A stretch of DNA of 64,000 nt from Cryptomeria japonica. Taxonomy: Eukaryota; Streptophyta; Pinopsida; Cupressales; Cupressaceae. The translations under genes were made by a program, and so were the position numbers. The stretch spans positions 170,695,361 through 170,759,360 of the forward strand of contig NC_081406.1 of the NCBI RefSeq assembly GCF_030272615.1, given 5' to 3'. Below, piece after piece: positions 47,975 through 59,537 of the stretch (position 1 is its first letter; every line of letters starts with the position of its first letter). The notes beneath the pieces are model-generated. The model worked only from the letters and a program-made list of their open reading frames with translations. It was not told where the DNA came from and made no database searches.

Positions 47975-49994
47975 GTTTTTTGATCTTCAGTTTAGGAGTG
48001 CAATGATGATGATTTGATAAGAGCCAAGTCTAGTAGGAATGATATATCCTATGATGTGGGACAAGATTATCCTGACCAAATGTTTCAGTTTCGTGATAAA
48101 GGATGATTGGTCCTGATGAGAAACTATGTTTGAGTGATCAGTTTACCAAAGAGGGTGATAATGCACTTTGAGATCTTTAGATCTTGAACTTGTTGAGGGT
48201 AAGCACTTTGAAAATCTTAAGGTGTTTATCTTCTAGAGTGATTTTGACGGATGATAACTTGACCAAGTGAACCAAGATGACAATCTAAGCATAAAGCGAC
48301 AGATAACAGGTATTTATGTTTACTGCAAATTGATCAGGTAGAAATGACAAATCTGAAACAAGCATGTAAGAAATAGCTCTAGATTGACAAATGCAGAGTT
48401 TCGTACGACAAGATATACAGTTTAGAATGACACAAGATATGAGTCTATACGATAAAGAAAAAATTTTCATGTAAAAAGCAGAGGTTCATACAACACACTT
48501 TTCTGAACCATACGACAAAACAACTGACTCATATGACACATAATGTTGTATAGCATGACACAAGATTTTATGCAAACAAGCTCATATGATAGAGAACCTA
48601 ACTCGTACAATAGATAACCAGAAAGAGATAAAAATGTTTGTTTGGCTAAAATTTTGATAACTGAAGTTTAATGTTTTGCTTATGTCTTCCAGTTTTTGGA
48701 TGTCTGATTTGTCGATTTAGGGATGAATACACAACAAACACATGATATGATAAGTGACTCCAAGCATGCTAAACCCTAAGGAAGTTGGTTGAGAATGAAA
48801 ACCTTTTCTTGCAAGCTTAGGTACACACCCAAAAGCTAATCAAAATACGGCTACTGAGTCTCACGCAATGGATTCTCAATGCCGTATTATCCGACTCCAA
48901 ACGCTAATGGGGGCACAATATGGAAAGTGTCTTGGGAGAGTTAATATCTCTCTTGCACAAAGATTATCACCCTTTCGGAGGTGAATCAGCTAGCTTCTAT
49001 TTTAACCGGCACTAGTAAGGGATCCGTTTGGCACATCGAGGTATAAACTCAATTATGAGGTCTCTCAGCCTTGAAAACCAAGGTTTGATATACCCGAAGG
49101 TATGGAGGAGAGCTATTCCCAAGCACTATCGTTGCTTTGATTTTCATCAAAAACACATTTATTTTATAGTGGGTTGGATTACTTGGCGTTAGTTGTTCCC
49201 ACTTAGGTTGTTCCCCTCTCACCGACCTTAATGGCTAAGAGTTATTACTCCTCGAGAGGGCAGACCTACTAAAGAAATGCACTAATGAAAGAAAAAAGAT
49301 GAATCTAGCTTTCTGATCACCTAAGAAAGGTGAGAGCATACTCGCTTATCATCAAATACATGAAATACATGATAATTCATTTCCTTTAGCAAAATTGATG
49401 TGTGCCTAGAAAACTTTAATGAATACACAAAGTTTAGTTGGATTCATAGGCAACCTGCAAATAGATTCATTAGTAGTCATTGATTGGTTTTTGAATTATG
49501 TCTTTGACAAGTGTATCTTCATCAATCATCCTGCAAGAAAGAGTTAGGTTGCCAAAAATCTCACAAACCAGTCAGGGTTAGTGTTAGAAAATTTCAAATT
49601 AGAATAAAAAAACCCTAACTTGCAGTTTATCAAAAAAAAATTACAGATGCAGAAACTCGTACGACATGATTTATCAGATAGAACGAAAAATATTTATGCG
49701 TCTGACACAAGCCAAAACCAACTTGTACGACACAAAATTATGCTTAGTACGAATAAAGAATTTGCAAGAAATAGACTCATACGACACAACTTTATACCTA
49801 GTACGAATAAAGAATTTGCAACATAGAACCTCGTACAACACAAATTTATACCTAGTACGAGTTAGGATGAGGTGTCGTCCTAGGCTAAAAGGAAGTTTGT
49901 ACGATCTAAAAAGGCAACTCGTACGAATTTCTAAACCAGAGCCAGACAAAGATGAAGTTTGCTGAAGATTAGGAGGCCAAAAGTGATGATTCCA
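47975..49994 (-). other. 2-kb leader of the Tat-like element, no gene seen
   Basis: Between primer site and protease I see no gag frame. An inverted repeat (aatacggc near 48846 and gccgtatt near 48881) could form a long hairpin. Motifs around TCGTACGA/TACGACA are scattered at 48400-48610 and concentrated at 49650-49872. Confidence 0.55.
49722..49872 (-). repeat. 54-bp tandem repeat with TCGTACGA-like motifs
   Basis: Units start at 49722, 49776 and 49830 (the last partial). Each has '(c/t)cgtacgacacaa' followed by 'cctagtacgaataaagaat'. A diverged relative precedes at about 49652. Located in the leader of the Tat-like element. Confidence 0.85.
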
Positions 49995-50012
49995 GCCCCA
50001 CAACAGGCACCA
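49995..50012 (-). other. primer binding site of the Tat-like element
   Basis: On the minus strand TGGTGCCTGTTGTGGGGC lies four bases after the LTR end at 50016. It is similar in form to Tat-clade primer sites of the TGGCGCCGTTG type; I cannot name the tRNA with certainty. Confidence 0.6.
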
Positions 50013-50015
50013 AAA

Positions 50016-50182
50016 TGTCATGCTCTGTGAAGTGTACCTATATCTGCAACCACAATGCACTCAATAAATCATTATAAGCTATGGTTTTACATTTCATTGA
50101 GTAAATTCACTAACCATTGCTTATAATGATTTATTGAGTGCATTGTGGTTGCAGATACAGGTACACTTCACAGAGTACGACA
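50016..50182. repeat. head-to-head palindrome of two LTR tails at the right end of the Tat-like element
   Basis: 50016-50086 is a minus-oriented LTR tail starting TGTCATGCTCTGTGAAG; about 50078-50182 is a plus-oriented tail of the same LTR ending CACAGAGTACGACA. The arms pair over about 70 bp with about five mismatches. Both outer borders of the whole insertion (41342 and 50182) are therefore LTR 3' ends. The exact ctttg duplication flanks them. The rest of the right LTR is missing. Confidence 0.85.
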
Positions 50183-51449
50183 CTTTGAATGCCACCAAAT
50201 CTGAAACATTGAAAATAGGAGACAAAGAAAGATCAGTAGGCAAATCAATTTTATATGCATTAGAACCATACTTAGCCAATATCTTGCAAGGAACTATCCA
50301 CCTCATTTGGAGCTTGCTGGGAACTCCCTTTTGCAATCTAGACTTGTTCAAATGTACCATCACAAAGTCCCCGACTGAAAATTGAACATCTCTCTTTGAT
50401 GCATCCACTCTAGCTTTCACTTTTTGTGAGGTATCTTGAAGAGTCTTTCTCACTTGCTCATGAACTTTCTTCATTGATTGAGCCATGTCATCTATTGTAC
50501 CACTCTTTTGCTGCATGTTACCAATATCCCTTAACTCCATGACACCCCTTGGGTGCATACCATAAACAATCTCAAAGGGACTCTTACCAGTTGACCTGTT
50601 AACACTATCATTGTATGCAAATTCTGCCTGATGGATGAGATGATCCCAAATTTGGCTATATTCATTTGTCAAACACCTTAAGAGATTTCCAAGAGTCCTA
50701 TTGACCACCTCAGTTTGGCCATCAGTCTATGGGCGATAAGTTGAACCAAAAGAAAGATTAGTACCCAATCTTTTCCACAATGTCTTCCAAAAATGGCCAA
50801 GAGACTTAACATCTCTATCAGAAACAATGCTATAAGGTAAACCATGGATTCTAATCACTTCCTTGAAAAACAAATAGGCTATATGACTAGCATCATGTGT
50901 AGTCTTGCAAGGAATAAAGTGTGCCATTTTACTAAATCTATCCACAATCACAAAAATGCTATCAAAACCAGCTTGAGTCTTAGGTAATCCTACCACAAAA
51001 TCCATGCTAACACACTCCCAAGGCCTTGTAGGAATTGGAAGAGGCTGATAAAGACCAGCATTAGAAGCATTACCTTTTGCTTTCTGACAAACCATACATT
51101 GCTCCACATACCTTCTGATATCTCGCTGCATTTTGGGCCAATAATAGAAACATTGCACCGACTCCAATGTCTTGTTGAGACCAAAATGTCCACTCAAACA
51201 CCCATTGTGCTTTTCTTGAATCAGATTCTCCCTCATTGAGCTTTTAGGAACACATAGCTACCCACCTTTAAACAACAAACCATTTTGCAAAGTATAATCA
51301 ACATATTTACTATGAAAAGAATTATCAAATGCTTGGCAAACCTTATAGATGGCTGCAAAAACTTCATCATCATGATACATTCCTTTGAAGCATTCTATGC
51401 CAATACTCTGAACCTGTACTTCCTGCACTGTTAGAAGCCTTCTACTCAA
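50183..51449 (-). pseudogene. integrase of the chromovirus
   Basis: Minus strand: HHCC region (HNGCLSGHFGLNKTL ... YVEQCMVCQKAKG), core with SMDFVVGLPKTQAGFDSIFV (first Asp), YSIVSDRDVKS (second Asp) and TDGQTEVVNRTLG (Glu). A basic GPY/F-like C-terminal part ends SLSPIFNVSDLVAFK at the nested insertion. Stops lie near 51256 (before the HHCC part) and near 50728 (before TDGQTE). The downstream chromodomain is at 41083-41336. The readable frame just past 50183 is nested-element LTR sequence and not part of this protein. Confidence 0.9.
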
Positions 51450-51506
51450 AGCATCTACTACTTTATTGCATTTCCCTTTCTTGTGATTAAGAGTAAAAGT
51501 GTATGA

Positions 51507-52911
51507 CTATAAGTACTCAACCCATTTAACATGCCTATGATTTAACTTATCTTGTGTATTCAAGAAACTCAAAGCCCAATTATCTATATAAACAACAAAC
51601 TCCTTTGGAAGAAAATAATGTCTCCAGTTTCTAAGTGATTGAACTGAATCATAGAATTCCAAATCATAGGAAGAGTACTTCTTTTTAGCATCATTTAATT
51701 TTTCACTAAAGAAAGCTATAGGCCTATTATCCTGACTCAACATTGCACCTACTACAATATTACTAGCATCACATTCAATAGTAAATAACTTGTCAAAACT
51801 AGGAAGTATAAGCACTAGTTGAGAAGCAACCTTGGTTTTCAAAAGTTCAAACCCCTTATTTGCTGCATCTGTCCACTGAAACTTTACCTTAACTCCACCT
51901 TTTATAGTATCAAGAATTGGTGCACAAATTTCACTAAACCCTCTGATGAACTTCCTGTAGAACTGTGCCAAGCCATGAAAACTTCAGACATCACTTGCTT
52001 TTTTGGGTGTAGGCCAATTCGTGATGGCTTCCACCTTGGTTTTATCCATTTTTAAAGCTCCACCTGAGATCACAAAGCTAAGATAAACCAATTCCCGTTT
52101 CATAAAATCACACTTTTCCAAATTGATTGTCAGTTGTTCATCATACAATTTGTTTAGAACAATTCTAAGATGCTGCAAATGCTCTTCTTAAGTTTTACTG
52201 AAAAATTAGAATGTCATCTAAGTACACCACTACAAATTTACTAATTAAATCATGAAACACTTCATTCATGAGTCTCATGAATGTACTTGGGGCATTAGAA
52301 AGACCAAATGGCATAACTAGCCACTCATAAAGACCCTCATTTGTTTTGAAGGTTGTTTTCCATTCATCACCTTCTTTTATCCTGATCTGGTGATAACCAC
52401 TTTTGAGGTCAATTTTTGTGAAATAATTTGCACCTCCCAAACAATCCATCAAATCCTCAATCCTTGGAATAGGAAATCTATACCTGATAGTGATTCTATT
52501 AATGGCTCTTAAATATGTGCATAATCTCCATGTACCTCCTTTCTTGGGTGCTAAAACTACAGGTACTGTACAAGGACTTATGCTTTTCCTTATTAGATTT
52601 TGATCTAGGAGTTCTTGCACTTGTCTTGCCACTTCTTTTTTCTATTCAGGTGTCATCTTATAGGTTGCTTTGTTTGGTAAAGAGGCTCCTGGTATGAAGT
52701 CTATCTGATGGCTAATGGCTCTAAGAGGTGGTAAGGTTGTAGGTGTTCCATCCCTTATAATTTCTGAAAAGCTATTAAGTATTTGCTGCACTTCTTGTGG
52801 TATTTCAACCTTCTTCTCCTTCTTTTCTTCCTTAGGTGTCACTATGAGTGCAAATCCCACTCCTTTACCCTCTTCAAGTGTGTTAATAAACTCTTTCTCA
52901 TTCACTATCAA
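51507..52911 (-). pseudogene. reverse transcriptase and RNase H of the chromovirus
   Basis: Minus strand: RT segment 52632-52195 with [59 protein letters not shown] and the intact catalytic [11 protein letters not shown]. The thumb continues in 52178-51984 and the connection and RNase H in 51971-51507 (TIECDASNIVVGAMLSQDNR, then YIDNWALSFLNTQ where DH is usual). Stops lie near 52636, 52190 and 51976. The part 52911-52642 links protease to RT. The lineage within chromoviruses cannot be fixed by eye. Confidence 0.9.
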
Positions 52912-52917
52912 AATATT

Positions 52918-53890
52918 TTAATTCTTTGAATTGCTGCCCTCTTTCTCTTCATTTATAGAGTGAATTTTGTATGTAATACCATCCTTCTGAAACGAGTAGG
53001 AGTTCTTTTCACCATTGTGTATGGCTTTCCTGTCAAATTGCCAAGGTCTACCAAGAAGTAGATGGCAAGTATCCATTGGAATAATATCACATAAGATCTT
53101 ATCTTGATACCCTCCTATGGTGAATTCTACCCATGTTTGTTCATTGACAAGAACATGGTGCTCCCTATTCAACCATGTGACTCTATAGGGATGTGTGTGA
53201 GGGATTCTTTCTAGTTTGAGTTTACTCACCGCTTCTTCTGAAACTATGTTATCTGTGGATCCTGAATCAATGACCACCTTGTATACCTTTCCCACGATCT
53301 TGCACTTAATTCTAAACAATGACCTTCTTTGAATAGGTTCCTCCTTGATTGGCTCCTTTATCAAGACTCTTCTCATCATCAAACTCTGACCATCTTCTGA
53401 TGTTAGGCTCACTTCATGAGCTTTGTTGCTTGCTGCACTTTCTTGCACATAATTCACTTTTCTTTCACCTCCTTGTGATGAAGTGGGTTTCTCTAGACAT
53501 CTGTAGGTAGGGTGCCCTAACTTCTGATAGTTGTAGCATTTCATGGTGGAGAAGTAGGACCCTCTTCCTGGTCCACTAGATCTACCTCTACCTGGGTTGC
53601 TAGATCCCCTTCCTCTATAGCTGCTCTTGCTATATGAATCCCCACTTTGCTCAATAAGTTTGGATTCTCCTTGGGACCTTGATCTCCTCTTCCACCAAAA
53701 CTTCCTCTATGGCCTCTACCATCTCTGCCCCTACCTCTTCCTCTATTTCTTTTCTCTTGCTTTTTCTTAATCTTCTCTTCCACTTTGAGTGCTAGTTGAT
53801 AACACTTGTGAACTGTTTGTGGACATAGAAAACTCATCTCTTCTTGTATGTCCCATCTCAGTCCATTCAAATACCTTGCTACTTTTGATA
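52918..53890 (-). pseudogene. gag C-terminus, CCHC knuckle and protease of the chromovirus
   Basis: Minus strand 53870-53541 is Arg/Gly-rich (GRGRGRDGRGHRGSFGGRG) after a helical LNGLRWD-type capsid end. 53544-52918 opens with CYNYQKLGHPTYRC, a zinc knuckle whose second Cys is Tyr. It then has KVVIDSGSTDNIVSEEAV (protease active site D-S-G) and CHLLLGRPWQFD. The upstream gag half lies at 60610-61214 beyond the nested copia element, which inserted at ctctc. A frame change occurs near 53541. Confidence 0.87.
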
Positions 53891-53895
53891 CTCTC
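53891..53895. other. target-site duplication ctctc (left copy) of the nested copia element
   Basis: Exact match to 60605-60609; the two copies bracket the element and connect the two gag halves of the chromovirus. Confidence 0.92.
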
Positions 53896-54958
53896 TGTTG
53901 GTATTTTGGTATGGTTTTGTCATTGATGTCAACACCTACTAAACCTTATCAACTCTGGCACTTTGGAGAATCAACAACATTCACCGGCAAGCAAATGACT
54001 CATGCACAATCATCGGTATCTAGTACACCGGTAGGATATAATGATCACCAGAACTTGGAATGACATGGAAAACACTTGGTTATGTCGAAGACATTGTTTG
54101 GACACTTTGTCTTGGAGATTTGTTTATTGGCATATTCATATTAGCATATTTGCTGTTATCGGCAAATAGGTCCAGGTTATACACCGATAGGATTATCTTT
54201 TCTAGATCAGCATGACACACTATGGAGATGTTTTATTATTGTTGTAAATGCATCAAGCCAACATGTTGTATCAGTTATTGCATTGGATATTGTTTTAATT
54301 GTAAATTGATTTTATTGTAATATCCTTTAGAGCCGACCTACTAAAATTGGTCCTAGGTTATGATATAAATGTAAGATCTTATTTGTAAGATCGAATGTGG
54401 AATGCGAAAAAGAATTGTGCAAAGGTATATGCAAGAATAAGCAGAGCTATACACGCAGACATCATTTGAAGGTGAAGCAAGGTTTTTTGTGAAAGTATAT
54501 CAAAACTACACCGGTACTGAATCCGGCATATGAAGATGCTATTTTGAGCAGTACATCCTTATTGGATTTAACCATCCAATTATAGTCAGTGTGACTCCTA
54601 TTTTGTGTTTGAACAGTGAGCTCTAGGCGCTTGGCCTTTCTACATGTGCAGACCCCATTTGTATACACTTACTATCTACAGTAGTATCATATGATTGTGG
54701 GTAAGGTTTCCCACTGTGGTTTTTCCCCTTAAAGGGTTTCCACATACAAATATTCGTGTTATGTGTTGTGGATGACTTTGTCTTTTTGTTTCATGCATTA
54801 ATCTTTACCGGTATTGCAATTAACTGATAAAACTGTCAACCGGTATAAAAGACTGGTTTACCGGTATTAAGCATTAAGTTGGTTAAGTTGTTTTTGGTTT
54901 GAATTTATTTGACAACTGATTCATCCCCCCCCCTCTCAGTTGTCTCTGAGATCTAACA
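53896..54958 (+). repeat. 5' LTR of the nested copia element
   Basis: Begins TGTTGGTATTTTGG and ends GAGATCTAACA. ACCGGT near 54029, 54511, 54806, 54838 and 54859. Partner at 59538-60604. Confidence 0.94.
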
Positions 54959-54960
54959 AT

Positions 54961-54972
54961 TGGTTTCAGAGC
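54961..54972 (+). other. primer binding site of the nested copia element
   Basis: TGGTTTCAGAGC, one base off the iMet-type TGGTATCAGAGC. The following leader (agtttaacagcttgaggaga) resembles the leader of the non-autonomous element at about 5107-5127. Confidence 0.85.
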
Positions 54973-55014
54973 ATAGTCCTCTTTTGCAGAAGTTTAACAG
55001 CTTGAGGAGATCCA

Positions 55015-58000
55015 ATGTCTACTAACTATTTCAGGAAGGACAATCCTAAACTTGATGGAACCAACTATGGCATATGGAAGATCAGAATGGAGACACATCT
55101 GAATTGCATTGGAAAGGACATCTGGGAAGCTACAAAGAATGGCTATACTGCTCCTACTCTCGGTCAGCCTAATCCACCTACCTTGGGAAAAGATGAAGAA
55201 AATGATTGCAAAGCAAGAGAAGCACTTTTGAGCGCATTAACAGATCAACAAATCATGGGATTATCAGATAGATCAACTGCTAAAGCTATTTGGGATCATT
55301 TGGAAACACTGAATGAAGGAGTTTTGACAATCAAAATTGCAAAACTTGAAAGCTTCTGGGTCAGGTATGAAAATCTGAAAATGGAAGAAGATGAAAGGAT
55401 TTCTTCTGTTATGGAAAGAATGAAATTGTTTTGGGTATTAAATGTTGTGGAGGAACCTTAAGTGAAGATGAAATTGTTTCAAAAGTTTTAAGAGGATTGC
55501 CTTTGACATATAAAATGAAGGTTACTGCTATAAATGAGTTAAGAACAATGCATAATACATCAGTAACTAGGGATACATTGATTGGAAAACTCCCAGCTTT
55601 TGAAATTGAGGAATTTGGTCCTGTTGCTACTATAAAGATAGATTTAGCTTTTAAGGCATCAACATCATCTGCACCATCATTTGACAAATCTGATTGGAAA
55701 ACCTTTTATGCAAGAGAACTTGAGGAAAACAGGAGAGAAAATGAATAACTTGAAGCACTATTTGCAAGAAAAATGCCTAAAGGTCCAGTTGGAAGTAAGT
55801 ATGAAGGTAAAGCACCCTTTAAATGCTTTAACTACAATAAGATTGGTCATATGGCTTCTAGATGCCCTGATAGACATGCTAGACTAAGAGAAGAAGCTAG
55901 AAGAACATACAAACCTAACCCTGAATATTAGAGATACAAATTTAAGAAGAATGAAGACAAATCTTGTTATCTTGCTGATGAAGGAGTGACTGATGATTCT
56001 AATGAGGATCCGACAACAATGGATGGGTTTTTGTTGCTATAATAGAAGACCAACCGACACCTACCATTCAACTGGTAGAGCATGCCCTAGAAACTAAAGT
56101 CGAAGTAAAGGATGAATGGATCATTGATTCAAGATGCTCACTTCATATGACTGGAGATAAAAGTAAATTCTTGAACTTTCAAGAATATAATGGAGGCTTA
56201 GTGAGATTTGGAGATGATAAAGCTTGTTTGATCAAAGGTAAAGGTACAATATCTCTTGATGGTAAGCATAATACTGACAATGTTTACTATGTTGAAGGTT
56301 TAAAGCATAATCTTTTGAGTGTTGGTCAATTAGTTGAAAAATGATTTCAGTTACAATTCAAAAATGGAAAATGCAAAATCATGAATAGAACTGGTTTGGA
56401 AATTGCAACCGGTAATCAAACTAGAGGTAATATCTTTCATTTGAATAATAGTGAAAAGACATGCTTAATTGCACATATTGATGAAAGTTGGCTATGGCAT
56501 AAGAGACTCTACCATGTAAACTTTGATTGCATGGTAAAAATCAGTACTACTAAGGCAGTTAGAGATTTACCTAAAATTGTCAAACCTCACAATATAGTAT
56601 GTAAGGAGTGTCAATTTGGAAAACAAGTTAGAGCTACTTTTAAAAGTATTCCAAAAAAATCAAATAATGCTCTTGACTTAATGCATACTAATTTATGTGG
56701 TCCAACTAGAACTAAAAGTTTGCAAGGTCATAGATATTTCATGCTAATCATTGATGACTACTCTAGAATGTGTTGGGTTACTTTTCTCAGAGAAAAATTA
56801 GAAGCACTTGGAAAGTTCAAACTGTTCAAAGCAATGGTAGAAAATGAAATCGGTAAGAAAATCAAATGTTTGAGATCAGATCAAGGAGGAGAATTTACAT
56901 CTAAGGAATTTAATACATTCTGCAAAGTGAATGGAATCAGAAGACAACTATCAACACCCCGAACACCACAACAGAATGGAGTTGTTGAAAGGAAAAACAA
57001 AACTATCTTGGATGCAGCAAGAAGTATGTTATCAGAAGCAAATCTACCAAATGTGTATTAGAGAGAGGGAGTAAGTACAACAGTCTATACATTCAACAAA
57101 GTTCACATCAAAGGTGAAACCAGTAAGACCCCTAATGAACTATGGTTTGGTATTACTCCTATTCTTAAATATTTCAGAAGATTTGGAAGTAAATGCTATA
57201 TTAGAAGGGATGAATATATTGTAAAATTTGATCCTAAAAGTGATGAAGGAATATTTCTTGGTTATTCATCTAAGAGCAAGGCATATAGATGTTTTAACAA
57301 AAGATAGCAGAAAATTGTTGAAAGTACAAATGTGAAGATTGATGAACAATTCAGAGGAACTTCAAGGTACATAGACTCTGAACCGGCAACAGAGATTCTA
57401 ACAAATGAACCTACATTGAACCCACCGGTATAGAATGAAGATCCAGTTACACCGGTATCATCTGAAAATTCCACAGTAACTGAGGAACAACAACAAACGA
57501 AGACACCCCGATATGTAAGACTAAATCACTCTAAAGATCAGATAATTGGAAACAAGTATAAAGGAGTTATGACAAGAGGAAGATTGGCAAATGAAGAGGT
57601 ATGTCTTATTTCTCAAATTGAACCATCATCAATTAATGAGGCATGTGAAGATAAACACTGGATTAAAGCTATAAAAGAAGAATTAGAGCAAATTGAGAGG
57701 AATAACACTTGGACATTAGTTCCCCAGCCTAAAGACAAAAATGTGATTGGAACAAAGTGGGTATTCAGAAACAAACTTAATGAAGATGGTAAGGTTATCA
57801 AAAATAAAGAAAGACTAGTGTGTAAGGGATATTCTCAGAAAGAAGGAATTGATTATAATGAAACCTTTGCACCGGTAGCCAGAATTGAGGCAGTCAGATT
57901 ATTCCTAGCTTTTGCAGCACACAAGAACTACAAAGTATATCAAATGGACATTAAATGTGCATTTATGAATGGAGATCTTGAAGAAGAAGTTTATATTGAA

Positions 58001-59413
58001 CAACCTGATGGATTTTCTTTGACAGATAACAAAGATATGGTTTGCAGGTTAAGGAAAGCTTTGTATGGGTTGAAGCAAGCTCCAAGAGCTTGGTATGCAA
58101 GATTGGATAAGTATCTTTTGAAGATTGGTTTTTCTAAAGGTAATGCTGACAACAACTTATATTATAAAGTGACATATGATGAAATCTTGGTTATAGAAGT
58201 TTTTGTTGATAATATAATCTTTGGAGGAAAAGATGGATTATGCAAAGAATTTTCTATTGAAATGCAACAAGAATTTGAAATGTCTATGATTGGAGAAATA
58301 AAATTCTTTTTAGGATTGCAGATTTCACAGACTGATAAAGGTATATTCTTGAGTCAATCCAAGTACTTGAAGGAGTTATTAAAGAAATTTGGGATGGAGA
58401 ACTCTAAACCGGTAAGCACACCTATGACTACAAATGACAAATTATCACAAAGAGATGAATCTACACCTATTAATCTGACTAGATACAAATCTATGATAGG
58501 AGGTTTACTGTATTTGACACAAACAAGACCTGATATCATGAATGCAGTATGTATTGTTTCAAGATTTCAGAGTAATCCTAGAGAAAATCATGAATCAACA
58601 GTAAAAAGGATTTTCTAGTACCTGCAAGGCACTACAAATCTTGGATTATGGTATCCTAGAGATGAAAACTTTGAACTATGTGCATACATAGATGCAAACT
58701 GGGTAGGAGATGTGGATGATAGAAAAAGCACCATTGGAGGAGCATTTTTTCTTGGAAGCAGATTAATTTCTTGGTTGAGTAAGAAACAAAGTTGTACATC
58801 TTTATCAACAGCTGAATCAGAATATGTTGCAGTAGTAACTAACTGTACACAAGTATTATGGCTTAAGCAAATGTTGAAAGATATAAAGGTAAAATGCAAG
58901 GAACCTATTACTATCTATTGTGACAACACTGCAACAATTGATATATCTAAGAATACGATATTACATTCTAAAAGCAAACATGTTTCTATCAAACTGAATT
59001 TTCTAAGGGAAAATTTTGAAGCAAGAGAAATTAAAATGGTTTATCTGAATACCAAAGAGCAGATTGCAGATATTTTCACTAAACCTCTGCCTAAGGAGAC
59101 TTTTGAATATCTCAGAGATCAGCTTGGGGTCATACCCCCACTGGTAGAGACTTATAAAGTTGATGTTTGTCATCAACCGACAGAATTAACAGAGAAATAT
59201 TTTACTCTGACTTTGATAAGGAAGCTACTTCTCAGGGGGAGTAGTTGGTATACTGAATTGGTTGGTATTTTGTATCTGAAAAATGTTTTTTTTACTTTGA
59301 CATTTGATGTCAAAGGGGGAGAGATTGGTATGGAAAAACATAAGGAAAACATATGTCACTCTCTGGGGGAGAGATTGTTACTTTGGGAGAGATTATTTAT
59401 ATCTGTATTTTGA
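55015..59413 (+). pseudogene. copia gag-pol polyprotein, inactivated
   Basis: ATG 55015 opens a UBN2/DUF4219-like gag (LDGTNYGIWKIRMETHL), with frameshifts near 55440 and between 55748 and 56147. Knuckle CFNYNKIGHMASRC (near 55820) has Tyr for the second Cys. Protease reads IIDSRCSLHMTG where DSGCS is usual. Integrase has LWHKRLYHVNFDC, CKECQFGKQ, MHTNLCGP (Asn at the first Asp), LRSDQGGEF and PQQNGVVERKNK, with stops at 57059-57061 and further on. RT (57569-58618) has [33 protein letters not shown] and FVDNIIFGG (second catalytic Asp is Asn). RNase H has DANWVGDVDDRKSTIGGAFF, SLSTAESEY and IADIFTKPLPKE, after a TAG at 58616-58618. From 56147 onward one frame is kept. Most losses fit G-to-A or C-to-T change. 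Confidence 0.92.
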
Positions 59414-59537
59414 TTTTTGGTTATGATCTCTTTTGGGAGATTGTTGGCTTTTGTTGGCTTTTGGTATTTGGCAGTTCTGTTTTGGCACTTTGATGGTTTT
59501 TCCATCTTGTGTTGCCATCAATGCCAAAGGGGGAGAA
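59235..59537 (+). promoter_or_regulatory. four polypurine tracts before the 3' LTR
   Basis: GGGGGAG occurs near 59235, 59315, 59365 and 59529; the last (AAAGGGGGAGAA) abuts the LTR. Repeated tracts of this kind are characteristic of Sireviruses. The pol frame stays open through the first three, to 59413. Confidence 0.82.

Larger units (their letters stand above)
41342..50182 (-). mobile_element. Tat-like Ty3/gypsy element lacking reverse transcriptase
   Basis: It is bracketed by ctttg. Minus-strand order: LTR-end fragment and primer site (49995-50086), a 2-kb leader with tandem repeats, protease (about 47002-47974), linker, RNase H (45634-46401), integrase (44266-45633), repeats, a polypurine tract and an LTR (41342-42441). 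The RNase H of the type found in Tat/Athila elements, the DGGAS protease and the AGAGGGGCAAAA tract before TGTATACACC fit the Tat clade. No RT motif is present in any frame, and a gag is not recognisable. The right end is rearranged into a palindrome of LTR tails. Confidence 0.88.
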
